Source of the DNA: Bacteroidia bacterium
GTDB lineage: Bacteria; Bacteroidota; Bacteroidia; UKL13-3
DNA: 33,248 nt
NCBI GenBank assembly: GCA_018058135.1
Contig: JAGPCK010000032.1
Span: 1,709 to 34,956, forward strand
Direction: 5' to 3'
The notes beneath the pieces are model-generated. The model ran no database searches. It had not been told where the DNA came from and saw only the letters and a program-made list of their open reading frames with translations. The position numbers and the translations under genes were made by a program. Below, piece by piece: positions 1 to 7,949 of this stretch. Positions within the stretch are counted from its first letter, which is position 1. Every line of letters starts with the position of its first letter.

Positions 1-127
1 ACGGTACCAAAGCTACCTGCCGGGAACAACAAGGTATTAACCTGAGATGTTCCGCCAAAGCTAAAGGGAACTGAATTACCTCCTGGTGCTGTAGGTGTAC
101 CATTAAGGTAAGTAGGTGTTTGTGCAT
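1..127. repeat. Direct repeat, copy A (at least 127 bp, identical to 4094-4220)
   Basis: Bases 1-127 match 4094-4220 at every position, with a constant offset of 4093. The left end is set by the window edge, so the true repeat may be longer. The right end falls inside codon 22 of both cargo genes, one codon before the predicted signal-peptide cleavage site. Confidence 0.97.
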
Positions 128-191
128 GCAAGCTAGCTATAGATAAGCAGGCTACAACAAAACTAACAATCGAGTAAATGTATTTTTTCAT
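1..191 (-). CDS. T9SS cargo-like secreted protein, N-terminal fragment (cut by left window edge)
   Basis: This minus-strand gene starts at the ATG at 191 and runs off the left edge, leaving about 63 codons. Residues 1-23 form a signal peptide: MKK, a hydrophobic stretch, then LHA with predicted cleavage before Q24. The mature sequence begins QTPTYLNGTPTAPGG and is identical, as protein and as DNA, to the mature start of the 1341-aa cargo protein encoded just upstream (259-4284), while the two signal peptides differ. It is therefore very likely a tandem paralogue exported by Sec and then by T9SS. The C-terminal sorting domain would lie outside the window and is not seen. Its start is 67 nt downstream of the neighbour's stop, so the two may be co-transcribed. 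Confidence 0.8.
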   Translation of the reverse strand, partial: MKKYIYSIVSFVVACLSIASLHAQTPTYLNGTPTAPGGNSVPFSFGGTSQVNTLLFPAGSFGT

Positions 192-216
192 ATGGTTTGT
201 GTTACCGGTTTATTGA

Positions 217-247
217 AGCAAGGCTATTGATGAACAAGAGCCTTGCT
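217..247. other. Hairpin between the two cargo genes
   Basis: AGCAAGGCT (217-225) and AGCCTTGCT (239-247) are perfect inverted repeats of 9 bp around a 13-nt loop. The hairpin begins 12 nt after the stop codon of the 1341-aa cargo gene. No T-run follows it on the minus strand, so it is a poor intrinsic terminator. It could be an attenuator or an mRNA-stabilising structure between co-transcribed paralogues; that role is inference. Confidence 0.5.
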
Positions 248-258
248 GTATTATTTAT

Positions 259-3200
259 TTATTTTATCAATTCAATCTTCTTTGTAATAATCTTATCTCC
301 AGCAAATACTCTCAAATGGTAAATACCAGCCGGTTTATTCGCTAAGTCAAATAAAACAGTACCACCCTTAATGGTTGTATTGACTTCTTGCATTAAACTT
401 CCCAACATATTAGTAACTTCAATCTTAATATTTTTCTCTGAAGGAAGATTAACTAATACTTCAAACTTGCCATTGGTAGGGTTAGGATACACGTTTACGT
501 TTACACCATCAGTTACTTTATCTACCGATGTGATATCTGTAATAACGGTACGACATACCTTGTTCGATTTGTTGTTGGAAGGATCAGTTACCTGATAGCA
601 TATCTCATATGAACCATGTTCAGTTACATCCAAGTTAGTAGTGCTGCTCATTAATGGCAACAACACGGTCTCGCTGTAGTAGTTGTCTACTATCTGTACA
701 CCCGGATCTACCCATGGTTTACCTAAAGACCATATTACTATGCTGCCACCCTTTAAGCTGATAACAGGGCTTTGAGTATCTACTATTTTAATTACACGTG
801 TTCTGGTTGCTGTATTGCCTGATCCATCTGTTGATGTGTAAGTAATTACATACGTACCTACCACATTCTTGTTGAACGTTGGAGCTGATGTGCTGCTTAC
901 TGTTACATTGCTGTAGAAATTATCTGTGGCTGTTGGTAACGGATCTATATAGTTGGTAAATACTTCGAAGGTTAATGTATCGGCTCCAACTACATTAATA
1001 GTTGGTTTAGTGGTATCTTTTACTTCTATATTAAAGTTTAATGTATTGGATACATTACCTGATCCGTCTGTTACATTATAGGTTACGGCATAAGTACCTA
1101 AGGTATTCACATCAACACTACCCGTTCTGTTGTAAGTTACTGTTTTCCAGTAATTCTCATTTACGTTTATAACCAATTTATCATCCAATGGTAATCCTAC
1201 TGAGTGAATGTGGTTGGTTGTACCGGTAGCTCTGCTGATTACAGGCGCTATACGGTCAACTACGCGAACTGTTCTTACCTTACGGTCGCTGAAACCGAAT
1301 GGATCCTGAACATCATATGTAATGGTATACGTTCCAACACTATCTTCATTAACCTTATTATCTACTACAACCAGTGCAGTAATGTTACCGGCAAAGTTAT
1401 CGGTGGCTGTAAAGCCAGGCTCGTTATATGGAGTACCTACATCAGTAGTATCAGGGTTTTTACCTGAAAGGGTGATAACCGGTGGTGTCATATCTACACG
1501 CACACACACCACGCGGCACTTAGTGGCTGCTGCATTGCCATAGGCGTCTGTTACATCGTAACATACTTTAAAGAATCCTACTATAGAGCTATCTAATGTG
1601 CTGCTTCTGATAAGTTTTGAGGTTATGTTACCTTCCAAATCATCTGTGGCCGTAGCTCCTGCATCACTATATCCACTCATTCTTTCTATACATACTGTAT
1701 CTGCTCCTACTAGCGTAATCACAGGAGCAACATTGTTATTAACTACTGTAATCCGGTAATCTTCGTACTCTCCTGCAAATGCGGCACATGGGGTTAAGAA
1801 CGTGCTGTTAATAGATGCTCCTAATCTGAATATAGTGCTTCCTATAATTGTATTGCTTGGTACGGTGATGTTAAAACTCTTTGATGTACCGCTAAAGTTG
1901 ATCTCACTCAGTACTAATTCTGAGGTCTCATTAAATATACCGTCTAAGTTGTAATCTATCCAACCCTTCCATGATACATTGTTATTGTTAGATGGGCGGG
2001 TAAGTGTGATGCTGTAAGTATTGCCTCGGTAAACAGGAGTAGCTCCGAAAGCACTATCGTAAAAATTAGCATATTCTACTGCTCCGCAAACAGTGCTGTT
2101 ATCTATATTACCCATTTGTACGCGAGAGAAGCCGATATCTGAAGTAGGGCCATTAGCTGTAGATGGTGAACAATAAGAGCGAATACGGATATAGCAGTTC
2201 TTGGCTACGCTGTCTGAGCCTGAGGTATTGGATACCTTCATTTGTACACGAATACAGCCAACTCCTGATAATCTGATTTTAGGGTTTTGTGAAAATTTAT
2301 TATAACCAGCTATATAAGAAACTGTATTCGGTGTAAATGACCATTCCCAGTCGGATGAACCGAGTGATAGGTCTGTCAGCGTTATAGTATCATTGGAGGT
2401 TACTGTAAATTTATCTGCTACAAAGTTGATGGCGGTTGGTTTAGAGGTTACCGGCAAAATAACAATGTTTCTATATACTGTATCGTAACCTTGGCAGTTG
2501 TATGCCATTAGCATAGTGGTAAATGTAAGAGGAGTGCTACCGAAGTTAACCAAACGAACTCCTTTAGGGTTGGCTACTGTAGAGTCTAAGGCTGAGTTAC
2601 CGTCTACATCCCAGATAAATTTAGCATCAACTCCTGTGGTGGTGTTATTGAAACTAATTGGGTAACCAGAATAAAAGGTATCTACTCCCAAACCGTTGGC
2701 CTGAGTCAGGTTAAAGGATGCAGTAGGTTTATTGTAATTAGCTGGTGTGCTTGACCAACGGGCAACAAAACCTGAGTCGGTTCCGCTGGCATTGGTAATC
2801 AAATAAATAAACATCTTACCGCTGCTGGCCGTTACTGATGGGAAAGTTCCGTTGGCATTTGAACCGTAAGTAGCCAAACGGGGAGAGTTTTGATTAGGGC
2901 CATTATGTATATATATACTATCGCCTGCTCCGGCTGCAAGTTTAATCTGATCGAAAGTTAAAGTAATACTGGATGCACAAGGGTCTATCAGATAACCTTT
3001 ACAGTTGGTTAACGTTCTGTTGTTTTGATAACCGTTGGTAGCCGTACCTTCATCCATTATAAATCCGGCCGGTTGATTGGAAATGGTATCGTTACACAGG
3101 TTATCTGCAGGTAAAACTGTGATGTAATCTGTCTTACAGGTAGTATGTGAACCTATGGCATTACTGGCGCGTAAGCATACATCCCATACGCCTGAAAATG

Positions 3201-4284
3201 CAAAAAAGGCACGACCGTGTTGTTCTGTCGAATCTAAAAATGGATTCATAAAGTTTTCTAATTCATAATCCGGACTACTCCATGCCCAAACACTCGGACA
3301 TTCCGTTGATAAATCTGTAAACCTTTGGATATACGTAGCCTCAGGTACTATACGCGGTGATATATAAAAATCGGCCACCGGAACTACGGATGCTCCGCGG
3401 ATGTTGATGGTTTTGGTAATACTGTCTGATCCCAAACCGTTGGTTACACGCAATTTTACGTTATATGATACTGAATCGTTAAATCCGATTATCGGACGTA
3501 TGCTCGAATCGTTGGTACCCGAAAGGTAAGTAACGGTTGATGGGGTAAACGTCCATTTGTATTTAGGTGATGCACTATTAGGTTGACTGTTGTTAATTAT
3601 AGTGGTAGGTGTAAACTGACAACCTGTTGTAGGTAAATAAAAATTAGCTATAGGTGGAGCGGGAGGTATCAAACTTACTAAGTCGAAACCAAAGTAATTC
3701 TGAGTTCCTGAACCAAATGCAGGATTAGAAGTTGCGGTACAAGAGGTAGAGTTATAATTTCTCCATTGCGTTCCACCACCGGCACCCGTGGCAATATACC
3801 AAGTAGATGCCTGCGTGCGTCCGCAATATGAAATCTCTACAACTAAACTCTGTGTTGGATCATAGAGTACTGCATTATTTAAATTAATAACAAACCACGT
3901 ACTCGACTGCGGGTTAATAGTATAACTTGCTGCATTATTAATTGCAGTAGTTAAAGGAGTTATTAGAGCCCCTGTTAATGTGGTTGCAGTTGTGTTGCCG
4001 ATTTTTACTGTAAATCCAGTATATGTTGTTTGAACCGGAGTAATTGGCGTATAAGCTGCAAAATATATTTTATTTATACCTAAACCTGAAGGCACGGTAC
4101 CAAAGCTACCTGCCGGGAACAACAAGGTATTAACCTGAGATGTTCCGCCAAAGCTAAAGGGAACTGAATTACCTCCTGGTGCTGTAGGTGTACCATTAAG
4201 GTAAGTAGGTGTTTGTGCATACACGTCCAAAGACAAAAGACTTGAAAGTGTTAAAGCTAAAAACAAGTATAAATTTTTTCTCAT
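259..4284 (-). CDS. Large multidomain T9SS cargo protein (PKD, CUB-like, GEVED, five DUF5011-like repeats, type A sorting domain)
   Basis: A 1341-aa secreted protein. Residues 1-23 are a signal peptide (cleavage after VYA, before Q24). An N-terminal beta-rich region (24-205) is followed by two PKD-like domains (about 210-297 and 303-393), a CUB-like domain (about 397-512), two more PKD-like domains (about 520-612 and 617-702) and a GEVED domain (about 704-848, ending in GEYEDYRITV). Five immunoglobulin-like DUF5011-type repeats follow (about 853-930, 934-1010, 1013-1089, 1093-1169, 1172-1250), each with a TATDN-like and a VTDxxGN-like motif. Residues 1263-1341 are the type A sorting domain, with VYPNPTNGKF near 1265 and a basic C-terminus. 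No enzymatic domain is seen; this is most likely a surface adhesin or matrix protein. The start ATG sits directly before the signal peptide. Confidence 0.92.
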   Translation of the reverse strand: MRKNLYLFLALTLSSLLSLDVYAQTPTYLNGTPTAPGGNSVPFSFGGTSQVNTLLFPAGSFGTVPSGLGINKIYFAAYTPITPVQTTYTGFTVKIGNTTATTLTGALITPLTTAINNAASYTINPQSSTWFVINLNNAVLYDPTQSLVVEISYCGRTQASTWYIATGAGGGTQWRNYNSTSCTATSNPAFGSGTQNYFGFDLVSLIPPAPPIANFYLPTTGCQFTPTTIINNSQPNSASPKYKWTFTPSTVTYLSGTNDSSIRPIIGFNDSVSYNVKLRVTNGLGSDSITKTINIRGASVVPVADFYISPRIVPEATYIQRFTDLSTECPSVWAWSSPDYELENFMNPFLDSTEQHGRAFFAFSGVWDVCLRASNAIGSHTTCKTDYITVLPADNLCNDTISNQPAGFIMDEGTATNGYQNNRTLTNCKGYLIDPCASSITLTFDQIKLAAGAGDSIYIHNGPNQNSPRLATYGSNANGTFPSVTASSGKMFIYLITNASGTDSGFVARWSSTPANYNKPTASFNLTQANGLGVDTFYSGYPISFNNTTTGVDAKFIWDVDGNSALDSTVANPKGVRLVNFGSTPLTFTTMLMAYNCQGYDTVYRNIVILPVTSKPTAINFVADKFTVTSNDTITLTDLSLGSSDWEWSFTPNTVSYIAGYNKFSQNPKIRLSGVGCIRVQMKVSNTSGSDSVAKNCYIRIRSYCSPSTANGPTSDIGFSRVQMGNIDNSTVCGAVEYANFYDSAFGATPVYRGNTYSITLTRPSNNNNVSWKGWIDYNLDGIFNETSELVLSEINFSGTSKSFNITVPSNTIIGSTIFRLGASINSTFLTPCAAFAGEYEDYRITVVNNNVAPVITLVGADTVCIERMSGYSDAGATATDDLEGNITSKLIRSSTLDSSIVGFFKVCYDVTDAYGNAAATKCRVVCVRVDMTPPVITLSGKNPDTTDVGTPYNEPGFTATDNFAGNITALVVVDNKVNEDSVGTYTITYDVQDPFGFSDRKVRTVRVVDRIAPVISRATGTTNHIHSVGLPLDDKLVINVNENYWKTVTYNRTGSVDVNTLGTYAVTYNVTDGSGNVSNTLNFNIEVKDTTKPTINVVGADTLTFEVFTNYIDPLPTATDNFYSNVTVSSTSAPTFNKNVVGTYVITYTSTDGSGNTATRTRVIKIVDTQSPVISLKGGSIVIWSLGKPWVDPGVQIVDNYYSETVLLPLMSSTTNLDVTEHGSYEICYQVTDPSNNKSNKVCRTVITDITSVDKVTDGVNVNVYPNPTNGKFEVLVNLPSEKNIKIEVTNMLGSLMQEVNTTIKGGTVLFDLANKPAGIYHLRVFAGDKIITKKIELIK
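4094..4220. repeat. Direct repeat, copy B (identical to 1-127)
   Basis: This copy lies inside the 1341-aa cargo gene and covers codons 22 to about 64, the start of the mature protein. Identity to 1-127 is complete and breaks at 4221, in the last codons of the signal peptide. Beyond that point the two genes' signal-peptide DNA is clearly different. Confidence 0.97.
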
Positions 4285-4343
4285 ATGACGGTTTTTTTGA
4301 CAATTTTAGATTTCGAATATATGGATTTTTTACTCACTCCAAA

Positions 4344-4362
4344 AAAAATAGTGACTATTTTT
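4344..4362 (-). terminator. Weak AT-rich hairpin after the peroxidase gene
   Basis: AAAAATAGT and ACTATTTTT pair around a single G. On the minus strand the right arm continues into a run of eight T. It lies about 60 nt past the peroxidase stop codon. The stem holds few GC pairs, so termination is only a possibility. Confidence 0.35.
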
Positions 4363-4420
4363 AATATAAAGTTGATAATGACTTAACTCCATTTTGCCAT
4401 TATGGTGCATAACTAAAGTA

Positions 4421-5524
4421 TCATTTAAAAGGTGAACTATGAGACTCATCTACTATAAACTCCTCATCATTAAGGGCATTAAGGTAGTTAATCAGGTCTT
4501 GAACATCAGTTGCGTTTAAGCCTAAGGGTTTGTTATTGTGCTTTTTGATATCAGGGTCAAGATTTGGTGAAAAAAACTTCACTCCGGTATTGTAGTGTTG
4601 AATCACCTCCTCCAAAGTATTAAAACGTCCATCGTGCATGTATGGGGCTGTAAACTTAAGGTTACGGAGAGAGGGGATCTTAAATTTCCCGATGTCTGTT
4701 GAAAGACCTGTAACCCTTGCATACCCTGAGTCGGGTTGTAAATCAATTCCGTTATTACTCATTTGTTTTGTGGTGCTCTGAAACAATACTGAACCCGGGC
4801 TTCCATGGCAATGAAAACAATCGCCACCGGGAGCAAGTGATGGATTTTCTATCTGACGAAATGCCTCTCCTTCGAAAATCTCTTTCCCTCTTAGCTCTGA
4901 TGCTGATAATCCAAAAATATTTTTATCAAATTTTGAGCCTCTTGAAATTAATGTGCGCTCAAATTGTGCAATGGCTTTTCCAACCAGTTGCGGTGTAATT
5001 TCATCCGTCATAAAAGCCATTTTAAAGAGAGCCGGGTACTGCGGATGATTTTTCAACTCATTCAACAGGTTGGGCCAGTTCTCATGCATTTCTGTAACAT
5101 CGGTGATGGGCTTGAGTGCTTGATCTTCTAAGCTTACAGCACGTCCATCCCAAAAGAATTTTGTGCTCCACAACAAATTAAATAACGGCATTGAATTGCG
5201 CTTACCCATGGTGCCGTCAATACCTTTACTGAAACGGTTGGTACTGTCAACAAATGAATAGCTGATGTTATGACAAGAGGAACAGGATTGTTTGTTGTTT
5301 CCGGAAAGAAGCGGATCATAAAACAGCCTTCTGCCTAATTCAATTCCTTCTTTAGTTAATTGGTTATTTGAAGGAATTGTGAATGCCGGCCAACCGTTAG
5401 GAAGATTAATAGCTACGGGCGTAGGTATATAGAAATTATTGTCCGGTTCCGGCTCTTTATCCTTGCATGAATAAAAGGCCACAAACAGAAATAAGACAAT
5501 TTTAATACGGTAGAACTGTTTCAT
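4421..5524 (-). CDS. Di-haem cytochrome c peroxidase (CCP/MauG family) lipoprotein
   Basis: The ATG at 5524 gives 367 residues; an upstream in-frame TTG at 5551 is possible but adds nothing recognisable. Residues 1-20 form a lipoprotein signal with lipobox AFYSC (acylated Cys20). Two haem-attachment motifs mark the bacterial di-haem peroxidase family: CSSCH at 81-85 and CFHCH at 236-240. The C-terminal domain carries the family's conserved stretch from GLSTDIGKFKIPSLRN to APYMHDGRFNTLEEVI, where Met296 is a candidate distal haem ligand. Such enzymes reduce H2O2 to water with electrons from cytochrome c; as a lipoprotein it would face the periplasm. MauG-like oxidation of another substrate cannot be excluded. 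It appears to be a single-gene unit, with a weak terminator-like hairpin downstream. Confidence 0.9.
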   Translation of the reverse strand: MKQFYRIKIVLFLFVAFYSCKDKEPEPDNNFYIPTPVAINLPNGWPAFTIPSNNQLTKEGIELGRRLFYDPLLSGNNKQSCSSCHNISYSFVDSTNRFSKGIDGTMGKRNSMPLFNLLWSTKFFWDGRAVSLEDQALKPITDVTEMHENWPNLLNELKNHPQYPALFKMAFMTDEITPQLVGKAIAQFERTLISRGSKFDKNIFGLSASELRGKEIFEGEAFRQIENPSLAPGGDCFHCHGSPGSVLFQSTTKQMSNNGIDLQPDSGYARVTGLSTDIGKFKIPSLRNLKFTAPYMHDGRFNTLEEVIQHYNTGVKFFSPNLDPDIKKHNNKPLGLNATDVQDLINYLNALNDEEFIVDESHSSPFK

Positions 5525-5579
5525 TCGGTAATACTTAAATTTGTTACCCAATATACCACATACCCATTAAACCACAAAA

Positions 5580-5614
5580 TTTGTGATCGTAAAAACATAG
5601 ATACCCTATTTTTG
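5580..5614 (+). promoter_or_regulatory. Promoter of yajQ (Bacteroidota -33/-7 type)
   Basis: TTTG (5580-5583) and TATTTTTG (5607-5614) fit the TTTG / TAnnTTTG consensus with a 23-nt spacer. Transcription would start about 4 nt beyond the last G, near 5618, giving a leader of about 26 nt. Confidence 0.65.
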
Positions 5615-5617
5615 CAT

Positions 5618-5635
5618 ATGGTTGCACCTCAATAA
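5618..5635 (+). other. Possible five-codon upstream ORF in the yajQ leader
   Basis: ATG GTT GCA CCT CAA TAA begins at the predicted transcription start and ends 8 nt before the yajQ ATG. If translated it would be a leaderless mini-ORF encoding MVAPQ. A reading frame this short can easily arise by chance. Confidence 0.2.
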
Positions 5636-5643
5636 TTAAAATT

Positions 5644-6135
5644 ATGCCCTCATTTGATATTACCAACAAAATTGATTTTCAGAAGCTTGACAATTCTATA
5701 AACGTTGCTCAAAAAGAAATAAGCACACGCTTCGACTTTAAAGACACACAATCTATTATTGAGCTGGACCAGAAGAGTAAGGTGATTACACTGCATACAG
5801 CAAGTGAGTTAAAAATGGATGCCATAGTAGATGTTCTGCTGTCCCGCATGATTAAGCAGGGAGTAGAACCTAAATCTGTTGACCTTACCGGAGAGACCGA
5901 AACAAGCGGCAAAATGTATAAAAAGAAATTGCCGGTTAAAGACGGAATTGATAAAGAGCAGGCAAAAAAAATTGTGAAAATCATTAAAGATTCAGGCCTT
6001 AAAGTGCAGGCTGCTATTATGGACGACATGATACGCGTAACGGGCAAAAAAATTGATGACCTGCAGGCAGTAATGGCGACAGTAAGAAGTGCATCGCTAG
6101 AGGTGCCGGTACAATTTGGCAACATGAAATCATAA
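5644..6135 (+). CDS. yajQ: YajQ family nucleotide-binding protein
   Basis: A 163-residue protein, the usual length for the YajQ (DUF520, UPF0234) family. It opens with MPSFDITNKIDFQKLDNSIN, and the conserved RFDFKD follows near residue 30. The middle contains VDLTGETETSGK, and the C-terminal part contains IKDSGLKVQAAIMDDMIRVTGKKIDDLQ; together these make up the two ferredoxin-like halves. Members bind nucleotides, and some proteobacterial homologues bind cyclic di-GMP and affect transcription; whether this one does is unknown. It has its own promoter and converges on mdh across a strong shared terminator. The start is the only ATG that fits the family N-terminus. Confidence 0.95.
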   Translation: MPSFDITNKIDFQKLDNSINVAQKEISTRFDFKDTQSIIELDQKSKVITLHTASELKMDAIVDVLLSRMIKQGVEPKSVDLTGETETSGKMYKKKLPVKDGIDKEQAKKIVKIIKDSGLKVQAAIMDDMIRVTGKKIDDLQAVMATVRSASLEVPVQFGNMKS

Positions 6136-6140
6136 CAACA

Positions 6141-6166
6141 AAAAAGCCTCCCGAAGGAGGCTTTTT
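6141..6166. terminator. Bidirectional terminator between yajQ and mdh
   Basis: AAAAAGCCTCC and GGAGGCTTTTT form a perfect 11-bp stem around the tetraloop CGAA. There is a T-run on both strands. It sits 5 nt past the yajQ stop and 17 nt past the mdh stop, so it can serve both convergent genes. Confidence 0.92.
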
Positions 6167-6183
6167 ATCGATATTAATAAATC

Positions 6184-7125
6184 TTAAATTACATTAGTTT
6201 CACTCAACACAGCATTCATACTTCTAACGGCATCTGCACTTTTTGCAAAAGCAGCTTGCTCATCGTTGTTCAGGTTATAATCTACAATGGTTTCCCATCC
6301 GTTCTTACCAATTGTTACTGGAACTCCCAAGCAAATATCTTTCTGACCGTATTCACCATCCAGATATACGCAACAAGGCATAACACGTTTCTGATCACGT
6401 ACAATACTTTCTACCAATAATGCACTAGCTGCACCCGGAGCGTACCAGGCAGAAGTACCCAACAACTTGGTAAGTGTTGCACCACCCACCATGGTAGCAT
6501 CACTAATCTCTTTCAACTTATCTGCACTTAGTGTTGATGACACAGGTACTCCGTTAAGTGTGGCTAAACGTGTAAGCGGTATCATGGTAGTATCACCGTG
6601 CCCGCCAATTACTGTTCCGTGAATATCAGCAGTAGGTTGGTTTAATGCTAAACCAAGGTAGCCTTTAAAACGAGCGCTGTCCAGCAATCCACCCATTCCT
6701 ATAATTCTGTTCTTTGGCAAACCCGATGCTTTAAGTGCCAGATAAGTCATGGTATCCATAGGGTTTGACACTACTACTATAATTGCATTGGGTGAATGCT
6801 TCAATACGTTTTCAGTAACTGTTTTTACAATATTGGCATTGGTACCGATTAACTCCTCACGAGTCATACCCGGTTTACGCGGAATACCAGAGGTAATAAC
6901 CACCACATCAGAGCCGGCTGTTTTACTGTAATCATTGGTTGTACCTGATACACGGGTTTTCATACCCAACAAAGAAGTAGTTTGGTAAATATCCAGTGCT
7001 TTACCTTCAGCGAAACCTTCTTTTACATCCAACAACACTACTTCATCAGCCAACTCGCGGTAAGCGATTACATCAGCCGTTGTTGCTCCTACAGCCCCGG
7101 CTCCAATTACAGAAACTTTTGTCAT
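6184..7125 (-). CDS. mdh: Malate dehydrogenase, LDH-like type
   Basis: A 313-residue NAD-dependent malate dehydrogenase, which interconverts malate and oxaloacetate in the TCA cycle. The Rossmann fold opens with GAGAVG (8-13) and Asp33 favours NAD. Substrate-binding arginines are visible in IPRKPGMTRE (Arg83, Arg89) and in LLDSARF (Arg152). The catalytic pair is Asp149 with His176 in GGHGDTT. Arg83 in place of Gln distinguishes it from lactate dehydrogenase. The ATG is preceded by AAAGGAT, an acceptable ribosome site. A one-mismatch -7 box (TAATTTCG, 7168-7161, minus strand) lies in the 71-nt gap to the CoA-transferase gene, so mdh may be transcribed separately or together with it. The shared terminator follows the stop. 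Confidence 0.96.
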   Translation of the reverse strand: MTKVSVIGAGAVGATTADVIAYRELADEVVLLDVKEGFAEGKALDIYQTTSLLGMKTRVSGTTNDYSKTAGSDVVVITSGIPRKPGMTREELIGTNANIVKTVTENVLKHSPNAIIVVVSNPMDTMTYLALKASGLPKNRIIGMGGLLDSARFKGYLGLALNQPTADIHGTVIGGHGDTTMIPLTRLATLNGVPVSSTLSADKLKEISDATMVGGATLTKLLGTSAWYAPGAASALLVESIVRDQKRVMPCCVYLDGEYGQKDICLGVPVTIGKNGWETIVDYNLNNDEQAAFAKSADAVRSMNAVLSETNVI

Positions 7126-7196
7126 ATCCTTTTACGTTATTTATTATTTAAAAATTGATGCGAAATTAAAAATTCTACCTGCGTTTAAAACATGAT

Positions 7197-7853
7197 TTAA
7201 TTCAGGTTCATTTCAGGTATCTCCCCTTCTACAACCAAGCGCCCTTCTGTTCTTTGCTGAATATATTCTACTGTTACACCAGGCGCTCTTTCCAATAGTT
7301 TAAAGCCATTTGGGGTAACATCGAAAACACCCAAGTCACTCACTACCTTTTTCACACATTGCAAACCGGTAATAGGCAATGAACATTGTTTAAGCAGTTT
7401 AGAGTTACCTTGCTTATCGGTATGTTGCATGGCTACAATAATATTTTTTGCAGAGGCTACTAAATCCATTGCACCTCCCATTCCTTTCACCATTTTACCG
7501 GGAATTTTCCAATTGGCGATATCTCCGTTATCGGCAACTTCCATAGCCCCCAGAACAGTCAAATCCACCTTACCGGCACGTATCATTCCGAAGCTCATGG
7601 CTGAGTCGAAAAATGATGACCCGTTTACCGTTGTAATGGTTTGTTTACCGGCATTAATCAAATCAGGATCCACTTCATCGGCAAAGGGAAAAGGCCCCAT
7701 ACCCAGCAGCCCGTTTTCTGATTGCAATACCACTTCTATTCCCTGAGGAATATAGTTGGCCACCAGCGTGGGAATGCCTATACCCAGATTAACATAATAC
7801 CCGTCCTGTAATTCACGGGCTATACGTTTGGCTATACCATATTTATCGAGCAT
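7197..7853 (-). CDS. scoB: 3-oxoacid CoA-transferase subunit B
   Basis: A 218-residue beta subunit of a class I CoA-transferase (SCOT/AtoA/PcaJ type), which moves CoA from succinyl-CoA to a 3-oxoacid such as acetoacetate. The family's catalytic glutamate is Glu46 in LQSENGLLGMGP. Other conserved pieces are GYYVNLGIGIPTLV near the N-terminus, GGAMDLV, and LPITGLQCV. The partner subunit A is not adjacent: it lies about 1 kb upstream on the same strand, with a lipid-kinase gene on the opposite strand between them. Both subunits look intact. The substrate cannot be set from sequence; acetoacetate is most likely. Confidence 0.93.
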   Translation of the reverse strand: MLDKYGIAKRIARELQDGYYVNLGIGIPTLVANYIPQGIEVVLQSENGLLGMGPFPFADEVDPDLINAGKQTITTVNGSSFFDSAMSFGMIRAGKVDLTVLGAMEVADNGDIANWKIPGKMVKGMGGAMDLVASAKNIIVAMQHTDKQGNSKLLKQCSLPITGLQCVKKVVSDLGVFDVTPNGFKLLERAPGVTVEYIQQRTEGRLVVEGEIPEMNLN

Positions 7854-7875
7854 GCTCTTATTATGAATTGAATCG

Positions 7876-7883
7876 CAAATATG
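7876..7883 (-). promoter_or_regulatory. Possible -7 box for scoB
   Basis: The minus strand reads CATATTTG here, one mismatch from TAnnTTTG, with a predicted start about 19 nt upstream of the scoB ATG. No good -33 TTTG is present. It would let scoB be transcribed independently of the operon that carries subunit A. Confidence 0.35.
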
Positions 7884-7949
7884 CTATTTCCATTCTTTAA
7901 AAGCACCATTTATTTCAGGAAAGAAACAAATTTTGATACGAATGATTTT

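Noticed and set aside
1..4220. The 127-bp direct repeat considered as the target or ends of a mobile element
   Set aside because: Both copies are in frame inside coding sequence and encode the same protein segment; no transposase or terminal inverted repeats lie between them.
5709..6125. 138-codon minus-strand frame opposite yajQ
   Set aside because: yajQ is unmistakable in the plus frame, with promoter and terminator; the opposite frame is Ser/Ile-rich noise.
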